Source of the DNA: JBIOHJ01 sp044448905
Lineage (GTDB): Bacteria; Bacteroidota; Bacteroidia; AKYH767-A; OLB10
Assembly: GCA_044448905.1 (NCBI GenBank)
Contig: JBIOHJ010000001.1
Location: forward strand, 1 to 61,282
Length of the DNA stretch: 61,282 nt
Direction: 5' to 3'
The notes beneath the pieces were generated by a model. It searched no databases, was not told where the DNA came from, and saw nothing but the letters and a program-made list of their open reading frames with translations. The position numbers were made by a program, and so were the translations under genes. Positions 34,845 through 43,739 of this stretch are shown here, one piece after another. How positions within the stretch are numbered: the stretch's first letter is position 1; every line of letters starts with the position of its first letter.

Positions 34845-36002
34845 GTGAATATTTACACCCGTAAACAACGTTGGAAATTGTTTTTGCTTGGAACTGCATT
34901 GCTTATCGGCATTGCCTCGCTTTGGTATACCAATATCCTTGTGAAAAAACTGCAGGAACAGGAAAAGACAAAAGTTGAGTTATGGGCAAAAGCGGTTCGT
35001 CATTTATCAGATGTTTCGGTTAATGCCGGTGATTTAACATTTGCTGTGGATGTGCTGCAAAGCAATACCACCATCCCCGTTATTCTTGCCGATAGCAATA
35101 ACGTGCTTAAAACACTGATTAACCTCGATACGGTAAATGCCAAACCGGGTTTTATTGAAGAACAAATCCGTATTATGCGTTCGCAGCACGAGCCGATTAT
35201 TGTGAAATACGATAAAAATAATTTTGATTATATCTATTACAAAGATTCCATTATCCTTAACCAACTAAGGTATTACCCGTATTTTCAGCTGGCGGTTATC
35301 ACGCTGTTCCTGCTGGTTTCTTATCTGGCATTCAGCACTTCTCGAAAAGCAGAGCAAAACCAGGTTTGGGTAGGTATGGCAAAAGAAACTGCGCACCAGT
35401 TGGGCACACCGCTTTCCTCATTGGTCGCCTGGCTTGAATATCTAAAATCGAAACATGCGGGAGATGAGCATATGCATGAAATAGAAAAAGACATCAGCCG
35501 CTTACAAACTATTACTGAGAGGTTTTCAAAGATAGGTTCGGCACCGGCTTTACAAAAAGAAAACCTGAATGAGGTTGTTTCAAATTCTATCGCTTACATT
35601 AAATCGCGTACTTCATCAAGAGTTTCTTTTTACCTCACTTCGTTTCCCAATCATAATCATATTGTTTTTGCTCCTGTAAATGTTCCGTTGTTTGAATGGG
35701 TGCTCGAAAATATTTTCAAAAATGCAGCGGATGCTATGAAAGGTGAAGGAAAAATATCAGTAAATATAACCGACCAGCAGCAATTCGTTTATATTGATAT
35801 TCATGATACGGGTAAAGGGATTCCTAAATCAAAATTTAAAACGGTCTTTAAACCCGGGTATACATCAAAAGACCGTGGCTGGGGATTGGGACTTTCGCTT
35901 TCCAAAAGGATTGTTGAAGAATATCACAGCGGGCATATTTTTGTAAAAAATTCAGAATTGAATAAGGGAACTACTTTCCGGATTGTTCTCAACAAAGTTT
36001 AA
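34845..36002 (+). CDS. membrane sensor histidine kinase
   Basis: A 385-residue kinase with two membrane spans (about 12-30 and 145-165) around a periplasmic loop of about 110 residues, then a kinase core: phosphoacceptor His in ETAHQLGTPLSSLVAWLEYLK (H188 by eye), N box WVLENIFKNAADAM, DTGKGIPKSKF and RGWGLGLSLSKRIVEEYH. The HQLGTPLSS form of the H box marks a Bacteroidota-specific group. No response regulator is adjacent. The start codon is GTG. The stop codon lies in an AAGTTTAAAGT repeat, 40 bases before hemW. Confidence 0.88.
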   Translation: MNIYTRKQRWKLFLLGTALLIGIASLWYTNILVKKLQEQEKTKVELWAKAVRHLSDVSVNAGDLTFAVDVLQSNTTIPVILADSNNVLKTLINLDTVNAKPGFIEEQIRIMRSQHEPIIVKYDKNNFDYIYYKDSIILNQLRYYPYFQLAVITLFLLVSYLAFSTSRKAEQNQVWVGMAKETAHQLGTPLSSLVAWLEYLKSKHAGDEHMHEIEKDISRLQTITERFSKIGSAPALQKENLNEVVSNSIAYIKSRTSSRVSFYLTSFPNHNHIVFAPVNVPLFEWVLENIFKNAADAMKGEGKISVNITDQQQFVYIDIHDTGKGIPKSKFKTVFKPGYTSKDRGWGLGLSLSKRIVEEYHSGHIFVKNSELNKGTTFRIVLNKV

Positions 36003-36036
36003 AGTTAATTTTGACTTTTTTTATTACTTTAAACTT
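35995..36036. repeat. inverted AAGTTTAAAGT repeat between kinase and hemW
   Basis: AAGTTTAAAGT (35995-36005) and ACTTTAAACTT (36026-36036) are perfect 11-bp inverted copies with a 20-base loop. The TAA stop of the kinase gene (36000-36002) is in the left arm. It may act as a terminator or belong to the AAAGTTT family of dispersed repeats also seen at 26462 and 55239. Confidence 0.55.
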
Positions 36037-36041
36037 CTCAA

Positions 36042-37166
36042 ATGGCGGGCATTTACATTCATATTCCTTTCTGCAAGCAAGCTTGTCATTATTGTGATTT
36101 TCATTTTTCTACTTCGCTGAAAAACAAAGATGCCTTTCTTAATGCCCTTTCTAAAGAAATTGAACTAAGGAAGAATTATCTGTCTGAAACCGTAAACTCA
36201 ATTTACTTGGGCGGTGGCACTCCTTCGCTATTGAATCAGGAGGGGATTAATTTAATTTTTTCGACACTTAGAAAGTATCATACTATTGCGGAAAATGCAG
36301 AAGTGACGCTTGAAGCGAATCCTGATGATTTGTCAAAAGAATATTTGCTTGAATTAAAAGACACTCCGGTAAACCGGTTGAGCGTTGGTGTACAATCTTT
36401 TTCGGATAAAGATTTAAAATACATGAATCGGGTGCATGATGCACGTACAGCAATAGAGTCTGTTGAACTGGCTGCAAACGCAGGCTTTAATAATCTGACT
36501 ATTGATTTAATTTATGGAACACCCACCATGAATACTGATCAATGGGAGAAGAATCTTAAAATAGCCTTCACACTTCCCGTAAAACATCTTTCATGTTATT
36601 CTCTAACGGTTGAACCGAAAACTGCCTTAGCTACAATGATTAAGAAAGGGAAAACAAAGCCTGTTGATGAACAAAAATCAGCAGAACAATTTGAAATGCT
36701 TATGCAATTGAGCATTGATGCAGGATTTGTACAGTATGAAATTTCGAATTTCTGCAAAGGCGAAAATTATTCGGTTCATAACAGCAGTTATTGGAAAGGT
36801 GAATCTTATCTCGGCTTAGGACCTTCCGCCCATTCTTATAATGGAAGTTCAAGGCAATGGAATATTTCCAATAACTCTCTTTATATAAAATCAATTCAAA
36901 ACAATGAAATGAATTTTAAAAAAGAAATTCTTTCTGTTAAGCAGAAATACAATGAATATGTAATGACTTCTTTGCGTACTATGTGGGGAACTTCTCCTAA
37001 AAAAATAAAGACAACTTTTGGCGATCCGTTTGAAAAACATTTCAAAAAAGAAGCAAATAAGTTTCTGAATGAAAATCTTTTGATTGAAAAAGAAAATATT
37101 TTTTATCTTTCGCAAAAAGGAAAATTATTTGCCGACAGAATTGCATCTGAATTATTCAATACTTAA
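36042..37166 (+). CDS. hemW: radical SAM haem chaperone HemW
   Basis: A 374-residue radical SAM protein of the coproporphyrinogen-dehydrogenase-like group. The [4Fe-4S] cysteines are in CKQACHYCDFHF (CxxxCxxC, 11-18) and the SAM glycine motif in YLGGGTPSLL. RLSVGVQSFSDKDLKYMNRVH is shortened here but typical; the C-terminal HemN domain is present. HemW has the CxxxCxxC pattern without the extra Cys of the HemN enzyme, so it is read as a haem-delivery chaperone for respiratory enzymes. The next gene starts 3 bases after its stop, so both are likely one transcript. Confidence 0.93.
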   Translation: MAGIYIHIPFCKQACHYCDFHFSTSLKNKDAFLNALSKEIELRKNYLSETVNSIYLGGGTPSLLNQEGINLIFSTLRKYHTIAENAEVTLEANPDDLSKEYLLELKDTPVNRLSVGVQSFSDKDLKYMNRVHDARTAIESVELAANAGFNNLTIDLIYGTPTMNTDQWEKNLKIAFTLPVKHLSCYSLTVEPKTALATMIKKGKTKPVDEQKSAEQFEMLMQLSIDAGFVQYEISNFCKGENYSVHNSSYWKGESYLGLGPSAHSYNGSSRQWNISNNSLYIKSIQNNEMNFKKEILSVKQKYNEYVMTSLRTMWGTSPKKIKTTFGDPFEKHFKKEANKFLNENLLIEKENIFYLSQKGKLFADRIASELFNT

Positions 37167-37169
37167 TAC

Positions 37170-37928
37170 ATGATTGCTCAAATTGAACTTAAGGGGGTTT
37201 CTTATAAGGTCGATCTATCAAATCCGCTTGATATTTCAATACCATTAAGAGCAAGCAAAGACAATGTGCGTGCATGGTATGTTGAGCCTCCGAAATTTGA
37301 ACCTGTAAAAAGCGGGAACTGGATTGGCGAAGTAGCGCAAGGTGGTTCGGTTAATTTCAGGAATATTTTTTTTAACCCTCACGGGCACGGTACCCATACC
37401 GAATGTGTGGGACATATAACTAAAGAGTTTGTTTCGTTAAATAAATGCATGAAACAATTTTTCTTTCCGGCAAAACTTATTTCGGTTGCTCCTGAAAAAA
37501 AAGAAAACGGTGATTTGGTGATTAAGAAAAATCAAATTATTGAAAATGTTAAAGATGATTTTACCGAAGCAATAATTATAAGAACATTGCCAAATGATGA
37601 TTCAAAGCTTTCCCGTCAATATTCTCATACTAATCCTGCTTATCTTGATCATGAAACAGCAAAATGGATGTGCGAAACCGGGATAAAACATTTGTTGCTC
37701 GACCTCCCTTCGGTTGACCGCGAAGAAGACGGAGGAAAACTTTTAGCACACCACGCTTTCTGGAACTACCCGGCTGCCACAAGGTTTGATTGCACAATTA
37801 CAGAAATGATTTATGTTCTTGATTCAATTGCAGACGGCAATTATTTTCTCAACATCCAGATTGCTTCTTTTGAAAATGATGCCAGCCCAAGCAAGCCGGT
37901 ATTGTTTACGATTTCAAAATCCGTATAA
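37170..37928 (+). CDS. cyclase-family metal-dependent hydrolase
   Basis: A 252-residue protein of the cyclase family, which includes bacterial kynurenine formamidase. The metal-site motif reads HGHGTHTECVGHI (about 72-84), with Glu in the place of the Asp of HxGTHxDxPxH, and a later HHAFWNYPAATRFDCTITE segment supplies the usual His and Glu. It is likely a Zn or Mn hydrolase in the cytosol; the substrate is open. The dioxygenase at 1174 belongs to the kynurenine pathway, but the 35 kb between them makes a link only a guess. It is translationally close to hemW. Confidence 0.82.
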   Translation: MIAQIELKGVSYKVDLSNPLDISIPLRASKDNVRAWYVEPPKFEPVKSGNWIGEVAQGGSVNFRNIFFNPHGHGTHTECVGHITKEFVSLNKCMKQFFFPAKLISVAPEKKENGDLVIKKNQIIENVKDDFTEAIIIRTLPNDDSKLSRQYSHTNPAYLDHETAKWMCETGIKHLLLDLPSVDREEDGGKLLAHHAFWNYPAATRFDCTITEMIYVLDSIADGNYFLNIQIASFENDASPSKPVLFTISKSV

Positions 37929-38113
37929 GCACTGCTACATTTTCATGTGAACCAGTGTGTTTAGACCTGTGCTTTTTTTCTTCTTCAAACGGCTGAAACT
38001 GCAGGCATTAAATTATCAGGATGCACTTCTGACCTGTATACTTATCCGGTTTTTTGAATCAACATACATTTTAATGTCAAACTAAATTTGTGAATTAATA
38101 AACATCCCGCTCC

Positions 38114-39517
38114 ATGAAAAAAATAATACTCTTTCTCATCGTTATACTTACTGGCATTGTTTCAAAAGCAAATCTTATTACGGTTCCGAATGATTATCCT
38201 ATAATTCAACAAGCTATAAATGCTTCGTCTGATGGTGATACGGTAGTAGTTATGCCAGGGACATATTTTGAAAATATAAATTTTCGCGGGAGAAAGATTT
38301 TAGTCACGAGCCTTTTTTATACCGGCAATGATACCAGCTATATTTCGTCAACAATCATCAATGGCAGCCAGCCGGTTGATCCCGATACTGCCAGCTGTGT
38401 AATTTTTAATTCGGGTGAAGATTCGACAGCAGTTTTGCAAGGCTTTACCATTACAGGAGGACAAGGCACTGCGTGGTTCGATATTCATGGTGCCGGAATT
38501 TACCGCGAAGGCGGTGGAGTGCTCATTGAACTATGCTCGCCTGTTATCCGGTTTAACCGGATTATAAACAACTTTGCCACCAATTCAACAGGCCTTAATG
38601 GTGCGGGTGGCGGTGGTCTTCGCATTGGTGACGGTAAGCCGAAAATTTTAAATAATGTTATTGCTTTTAACCAGGGTAAATACGGTCCTGGTATTGTGCT
38701 GAATTATACAGGATGTGTAATTAAAAATAATATAATCTGCTACAATTCTGGCGGGCAAAACTTTAATGGCGGTGGAGCTGTATGGTCGTCTGGTAATTTT
38801 GCCGGTGGAACAAAACTGATTGAAAACAATACCATTTATGGAAACCATGCAAACACCGGAACCGGTGGTATTCTTTCGCAGGGAACCAATACTATTATCC
38901 GTAATAATATTGTGTGGGCAAATACTTCACTGGGTGGCTTGCAGATTTTTACACCGGGTGGCGGCAGTGCAACGGTAACATATTCCGATGTGCAGGGCGG
39001 ATTTTTCGGCTCAGGGAACTTAAATACAACTCCTTTCTTTCCGGATACTGCAAGTCTTGTTCTCTCGCCATTTTCGCCTTGTGTAGATGCAGGCGACTCT
39101 TCAGCCATTTATAACGACATTGAAAATCCCGGAAGCCCGGGCTTTGCTTTATATCCTTCGTGGGGAGCTCTCCGAAATGATATGGGCGCTTACGGAGGCC
39201 AGGGTGCTGCCATACTTGGAGGAGGTGTTGTTACAGCGATTGATGAGCTTAAAAATATTTCCTCAATAAATGATGTTAATATATTTCCTAACCCCTCTAA
39301 TGAAAAGTTCAAGATTCATTCCGCTAAAAGCGGCATAAAATTTAAAGTTGAGAAAATTGAATTGAAAAATATAATTGGAGAAAAAGTTTTGGAAATTAGT
39401 TTTCCCGGAGCAGGAAATGAAATTGAAGTGGATGTCAGAAAACTAAACGCAGGAATTTATTTTGTGAAAATATTTTCTTCCGCCCGAATAATTACAAAGA
39501 AAATTATTTTGGAATAG
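38114..39517 (+). CDS. secreted parallel beta-helix protein, T9SS
   Basis: A 467-residue exported protein with signal peptide MKKIILFLIVILTGIVSKA (1-19). Residues 25-370 form a right-handed parallel beta-helix: the opening PNDYPIIQQAINASSDGDTVVVMPGTYFENI is shortened here but is the NosD/pectate-lyase-like start, followed by turns such as NRIINNFA, NNVIAFNQG, NNIICYNSGG and RNNIVWANTS. The end (IFPNPSNEKFKIHS to TKKIILE) is a type A T9SS sorting domain. It may bind or cleave polysaccharide at the surface; no catalytic set is obvious. A TAAATTTG box at 38083-38090 precedes it. Confidence 0.87.
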   Translation: MKKIILFLIVILTGIVSKANLITVPNDYPIIQQAINASSDGDTVVVMPGTYFENINFRGRKILVTSLFYTGNDTSYISSTIINGSQPVDPDTASCVIFNSGEDSTAVLQGFTITGGQGTAWFDIHGAGIYREGGGVLIELCSPVIRFNRIINNFATNSTGLNGAGGGGLRIGDGKPKILNNVIAFNQGKYGPGIVLNYTGCVIKNNIICYNSGGQNFNGGGAVWSSGNFAGGTKLIENNTIYGNHANTGTGGILSQGTNTIIRNNIVWANTSLGGLQIFTPGGGSATVTYSDVQGGFFGSGNLNTTPFFPDTASLVLSPFSPCVDAGDSSAIYNDIENPGSPGFALYPSWGALRNDMGAYGGQGAAILGGGVVTAIDELKNISSINDVNIFPNPSNEKFKIHSAKSGIKFKVEKIELKNIIGEKVLEISFPGAGNEIEVDVRKLNAGIYFVKIFSSARIITKKIILE

Positions 39518-39557
39518 CTTTTTTCATATTATTTCCTGTGAAGCTACCTGTATTCTT

Positions 39558-39998
39558 TTAATCCGCTTCAAATAACCGCCAGTAGTATCCTAACTCCTGC
39601 TTAAGTTTTTCAGCAAATTCATCAAAGTCATTTGCCTTAACCATGCACATATTTACACCTGCTTTAATGGCATCAGCAAAAGATTCGCTTTCCTCCAAAC
39701 CTGAAAAAACAAAAACCGCAATACTTTTTGTAAAAGGGTTTCCACGTATTATATTTAAAACTTCAATTCCGCTTTCCTGCGAAATACTTAAGTCGATAAT
39801 AATAATACGAGGTAGCCGTGCTATATTCCGCCCTACATATTTTCCATGCCCGAAAATAAAATGGATAGCTTCTTCAGCATCTTTCACCCAATGAATCTTA
39901 TCGGTGAGTTTGCTTTGTAGAATTGCAGTTATGGTTAATTCGGCCTCAAAAGGATCGTGTTCTATCAGTAAAATATCAGCAAATGCAGGAACAGCCAT
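39558..39998 (-). CDS. stand-alone response regulator receiver
   Basis: A 146-residue receiver domain without output domain. The acidic site is in ILLIEHDPFEAELT, the phosphoacceptor Asp in RIIIIDLSISQESGIEVLN, the Ser switch in FVFSGLEESES and the Lys in MCMVKANDFDEF. It is the type of single-domain regulator (like Rcp1) that carries phosphate to another kinase or acts by protein contact. It lies downstream of the NarL-type regulator and PAS kinase on the same strand, with a 152-base spacer holding a perfect 16-bp palindrome, so it may be controlled by that pair. Confidence 0.85.
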   Translation of the reverse strand: MAVPAFADILLIEHDPFEAELTITAILQSKLTDKIHWVKDAEEAIHFIFGHGKYVGRNIARLPRIIIIDLSISQESGIEVLNIIRGNPFTKSIAVFVFSGLEESESFADAIKAGVNMCMVKANDFDEFAEKLKQELGYYWRLFEAD

Positions 39999-40100
39999 CT
40001 GTTTAGATTAAAAAAAATGTGCTGCAAAATTGCTGTTACCATGATCCAATGAAAATAGTATCCGCTTGATAAATACTGTAAATAAAAAAACAGGTATTGT

Positions 40101-40116
40101 GTAGTATTAATACTAC
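40101..40116. promoter_or_regulatory. perfect 16-bp palindrome between two response-regulator genes
   Basis: GTAGTATTAATACTAC is its own reverse complement. It lies 102 bases upstream of the receiver gene at 39558-39998 and 34 bases after the stop of the NarL-type regulator. It is a good candidate operator for the adjacent LuxR-type DNA-binding regulator, whose family binds dyads of this size. Confidence 0.5.
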
Positions 40117-40150
40117 AAAGAAAATGAAGTGGATTACAACCCGCAAAAAA

Positions 40151-40780
40151 CTACTCTAACTTATTTTTAATTGTATAATGAGTAAGTTCAGCATTCGTTT
40201 TCATGTTCATCTTTTCAAGTATCCGCCTCCGGTATGTGCTTATTGTATTTATGCTCAAAGAAAGTGAATTGGAAATTTCAGATAATTTTTTTCCTAAAGC
40301 AAGCAATTTCATTACATGGAATTCGCGGTCTGATAGTGTTTCGTGAGGTACTTTGGATGTATCTTTTCCAAGGGATTCAGCCAGCTTTTCAGCTACGGCA
40401 GAAGTAATGTATTTTCTTCCGCTTAAAATTTTTCGCACCGCATTTACCAATTCATCTGACGCACTGTCTTTGGTAAGATAGCCCGAAGCGCCTGCTTTCA
40501 ACGCGCGGATGGCATAATGATCTTCGGGATGCATGCTGAGTATCAAAACAGGCAGCTTTGGAAATTCTGCTTTAAGCTGCTTTACTACTTCCAGCCCGTT
40601 TCTGCCGGGCATAGAAAGATCGCTGATAATAATATTCCACTTTTCTGTTCTCGCTTTCTGCAACAATTTATTACCGTCATTCACCGATGTAATTGCCGCA
40701 TCAGGAAATTCATCGAGCAGGATTTGTTTTAATCCTCTTCTCACAACGCTATGATCATCGGCAATTAAAATGTGAATCAT
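40151..40780 (-). CDS. NarL/LuxR-type response regulator
   Basis: A 209-residue two-domain regulator. The receiver (1-120) has IADDHSVVRRGL, phosphoacceptor Asp in IIISDLSMPGRNGLE, and Lys in YLTKDSASDE; the C-terminal LuxR helix-turn-helix (about 145-205) reads LSDREFHVMKLLALGKKLSEI and SLSINTISTYRRRILEKMN, shortened from the full run. It should bind DNA when phosphorylated by the PAS kinase upstream, whose stop overlaps its start in ATGA (40777-40780). Palindrome 40101-40116 is a possible target. Confidence 0.93.
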   Translation of the reverse strand: MIHILIADDHSVVRRGLKQILLDEFPDAAITSVNDGNKLLQKARTEKWNIIISDLSMPGRNGLEVVKQLKAEFPKLPVLILSMHPEDHYAIRALKAGASGYLTKDSASDELVNAVRKILSGRKYITSAVAEKLAESLGKDTSKVPHETLSDREFHVMKLLALGKKLSEISNSLSLSINTISTYRRRILEKMNMKTNAELTHYTIKNKLE

Positions 40781-42645
40781 TTGTTAAGATTGGCTTTTTT
40801 TTGTGTGGCTTTTAAAGGTACCTGTAAGAAAATAGTTGTGCCTTTTCCTTTTATACTTTCTATTTTAAGTGTTCCGCCAAATATAGTTGCACGTTCTCTC
40901 ATTCCTACAAGCCCCAATGTATTTTTATTTTTTATTTCCGCTTCATTAAAGCCTTTCCCGTTGTCGTGCACTTTCAGGATAAGGTTTCCGTTGCTGTGCT
41001 CAAGCGATGCCTTTATTTCAGTTGCCTGTGCATGGCGCACCACATTAGTTAATGTTTCCTGGTACACTCGGAAAATTCCGGTGGAAAGATTCCTGTTAAT
41101 TTTCATTTCACCAACTTTTGAATTGAACATGCAACGGAAACCTATTCGTTTCTCAAATTCCTTGCTTTGCCAGTCGAGAGCATCAGTTAACCCTAGCTCA
41201 TCGAGCATGCGGGGGCGAAGTTCCGAAGAAATACGCCTGACCGTTTTAACGGTTTCATCAATAAGCGAAATCATCCCTTTGATTTTTGTATGGGCTATTT
41301 TATCGTCAGGTGCAATTTTTTTATTTAGCCATGAGGCTTCCATTTTTAAACCTGTCAATTGCTGACCAAGCTCATCATGTATTTCGCGTGATATGTTTGT
41401 ACGCTCTTCTTCCCTTACATTTTCGAGGTGCGAAGATAGCTGGCGCAACTTTTCGTGAGATAATTTCAGGTTTTCTTCTGTGAGAATTTTTTCTGTTATG
41501 TCATTTACCAGTATAAGCCATACCGGTTTGTTATCATAAATTATATTGTGACCAATAATATCAGCTTTGAAAACAGTTCCGTTCTTTTTTTTATGCCGCA
41601 ATACACCAAAGTAATTAATGCCATCTACGGATTCTTTCAATTTCTTCTTGTAAAGCCCGATGTCTTCTATTGGCCGAATTTCCTTTGCTGTCATTGAAAG
41701 AAACTCCTCTCGTGAATATCCATATTGTGAGACAGCTGCATCATTCACATCAATAAACCGCATGTCAGGTTTGGAGAACATAAGCATCGGCAACGGGTTT
41801 TTGTTAAACAGTAATTTATATTTCTGTTCGCTCAACCGCAATGCATCTTCCGCTTTTTTTCTTTCAGTAATGTCACGCGCAATGGCAAGCATTCTTCCAT
41901 CCGGAATCATTTTTACATTGGCCTCAACCAGTATGATGGTTCCGTTTTTATGCATCATGCGCCTCTGGCTAAAAACATGCTCACCTTTAACCAGCCTGTC
42001 AAAATTCATTGGCTCTGTTTTCAACTGTTCGGGATCAATCAATGCCCTGACGTTCAATTTTAATAACTCCTTTTTATTATAACCAAACATTTTACACAAA
42101 GTTGAATTTACATCAATAAAATTTCCTGTTTGATCTGTGATCATTATAGGATCTGATGCCTGCTCAATCAGTGAACGGTAACGTAATTCACTAATCCGTA
42201 ATTCATCTTCCGCTTTTTTACGTTCGGTAATATCCCTGAGAAAGGCACAAAAAAATTCTGTCCCGTTTTGCTTTATCGGTATAACGGTAAGCTCAACAGG
42301 AAATTCTTTTCCTTTCCGGTTCAGTGCGGTAATCTCGATTAATTTATTTAACACTAAGCCTTCGCCTGTTTGTAAATAATGTTTTAAACCCTCCTCATGC
42401 CGTTTTCTGTATTGTTGAGGGATAATAGTTTCAGATAAACGTTTTCCCAATGCTTGCTGCTCCTTCCATCCGAATATTTTTTCTGCCTGTGGATTCCATA
42501 GTGTAATTTTTCCTGATTCATTAATGCATATTATAGCATCCAATGCGGAATTCATTATCAGGCTCATGGTTTCATCATCGTGGTTGACCGATTGTTTTTT
42601 TGGATCAGTCCTGGCTTTAATCAACCTGCTTTTGTTAGTTATCAC
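40777..42645 (-). CDS. PAS-domain sensor histidine kinase, HisKA_3 type
   Basis: A 622-residue cytosolic kinase. Three PAS domains follow each other (about 30-150, 155-275, 280-395; note SALDAIICINESGKITLWN, SDPIMITDQTGNFIDVN and MLMFSKPDMRFIDVN), two joined by DITERKKAEDELR/ALR linkers. The HisKA_3 box REIHDELGQQLTGLKMEASW gives the phosphoacceptor His and is followed by a HATPase domain with HDNGKGFNEAEIKN and GLVGMRERA. This is the NarX/DesK class that pairs with NarL-type regulators; the partner gene overlaps it by 4 bases. No haem or flavin residues can be named with confidence. Confidence 0.92.
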   Translation of the reverse strand: MITNKSRLIKARTDPKKQSVNHDDETMSLIMNSALDAIICINESGKITLWNPQAEKIFGWKEQQALGKRLSETIIPQQYRKRHEEGLKHYLQTGEGLVLNKLIEITALNRKGKEFPVELTVIPIKQNGTEFFCAFLRDITERKKAEDELRISELRYRSLIEQASDPIMITDQTGNFIDVNSTLCKMFGYNKKELLKLNVRALIDPEQLKTEPMNFDRLVKGEHVFSQRRMMHKNGTIILVEANVKMIPDGRMLAIARDITERKKAEDALRLSEQKYKLLFNKNPLPMLMFSKPDMRFIDVNDAAVSQYGYSREEFLSMTAKEIRPIEDIGLYKKKLKESVDGINYFGVLRHKKKNGTVFKADIIGHNIIYDNKPVWLILVNDITEKILTEENLKLSHEKLRQLSSHLENVREEERTNISREIHDELGQQLTGLKMEASWLNKKIAPDDKIAHTKIKGMISLIDETVKTVRRISSELRPRMLDELGLTDALDWQSKEFEKRIGFRCMFNSKVGEMKINRNLSTGIFRVYQETLTNVVRHAQATEIKASLEHSNGNLILKVHDNGKGFNEAEIKNKNTLGLVGMRERATIFGGTLKIESIKGKGTTIFLQVPLKATQKKANLNK

Positions 42646-42713
42646 GATTGTCTTTTCCCCGTGAAAATCGGGATAGTAAAAGAAAGGAAAATTTTAGAAT
42701 TAAAAAAATGAAT

Positions 42714-43424
42714 TTAATTCTCGTCAACTACCTTGCCTGAGCCATTAATATGGGTTGAAACCGAAGGCTTGCCTTTGTAATGCACCGAGCCACTGCCGTT
42801 AATCTGCACATCGAGGTTTTGAATAACATACACATGCACATCACCGCTTCCGTTTACGTCTATTTCGGACGAGTTGCAGGGAAGCTGACCGGCTTTAACA
42901 TCTCCTGAGCCCATAATACTTGTTTCGTGTTCATTGGCAGAGCCTTGTAAAATGATATTTCCCGAGCCCATGATTGATGATTTAATTTTTGCGGCAACAA
43001 GTTTTGCGTTGATATCACCCGAACCTTTTATCTCCAATTTAATATCCTTTACCTGAAACGTATCGGGCATTGTAATATTTCCCGAACCATTTACTTCCAA
43101 CTCTTCCAGCTCGGGAAGCGCAACTGTAATTTTTATTCGCTGACCCGGATCAAGGCATCGTTCGCTGTCTATATTAAGTGCATGGCTGCGGATTTTGGTT
43201 TTAATTTTTTCGAGCAGATTTTCTTCGGCTTCAATATTCACAGAAAAGTCATCGCCTTTTATCACTTTAAGATCGGCAGGAATATCGAGCGAGATTTCGC
43301 TGAATTCGCCAGGGTTTCTTTGTTCAGATTTCATGGGACCTTTACCTTCGGTGCAAATAATATGGCAGCTGTTCATTGAAAATAATACCGGGGAAAGCAA
43401 AATAAATTTTAGTGGCGTGCGCAT
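42714..43424 (-). CDS. DUF2807 (head GIN) lipoprotein
   Basis: A 236-residue exported protein, probably a lipoprotein (SMNSC, Cys 20). The remainder is a DUF2807 beta-helix with repeated GSGxxx turns (ELEVNGSGNITM, EIKGSGDINAKL, SSIMGSGNIIL, DVNGSGDVHVYV, QINGSGSVHY, HINGSGKVVDE). The family is common and multiply present in Bacteroidota; its job is not known, though a surface or periplasmic scaffold role fits the repeats. It starts after the PAS kinase on the same strand with 68 bases between them and may be controlled by the kinase-regulator pair. Confidence 0.88.
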   Translation of the reverse strand: MRTPLKFILLSPVLFSMNSCHIICTEGKGPMKSEQRNPGEFSEISLDIPADLKVIKGDDFSVNIEAEENLLEKIKTKIRSHALNIDSERCLDPGQRIKITVALPELEELEVNGSGNITMPDTFQVKDIKLEIKGSGDINAKLVAAKIKSSIMGSGNIILQGSANEHETSIMGSGDVKAGQLPCNSSEIDVNGSGDVHVYVIQNLDVQINGSGSVHYKGKPSVSTHINGSGKVVDEN

Positions 43425-43739
43425 GATGATTTTTTTTAGGATGAAAGAAAATCAAAGTTAGAAGAAAATTTTAATCGGGCGAAAATAAAAATCCCACCAA
43501 TCTTTAGATAGTTTGACAAGTTCAGTGCAGGCAAGCTTTCCGCAGATTATTTTGAACCAGTGATTAGATTATTTAATTCCAAACCAAGCATTCAAGCCTA
43601 AGATAATATTCCGCCCGTATTAAAAATCCCTAATTTATAAAACGGCTCAGGTAATTGAAATATTTTTCCGGATAACCTGTCAGGATAAATTACTGAAAGT
43701 AAACACAAAAAAATTATATTTGCTTCAAACCTTATTACT
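43425..43739. other. gene-free spacer with candidate promoter
   Basis: No gene is visible in these 315 bases. A perfect TAnnTTTG box (TATATTTG, 43715-43722) lies 18 bases before the start at 43740, without a clear -33 TTTG. The bases ACCTGTCAGGAT at 43678-43689 belong to the CCTGTCAGG repeat family found at 45095 and 45194. Confidence 0.45.

Noticed and set aside
38053..38090. Complete promoter for the beta-helix gene (TTTG and TAAATTTG)
   Set aside because: The -7 box is perfect, but the gap to TTTG is 26 bases, longer than the usual 17-23.
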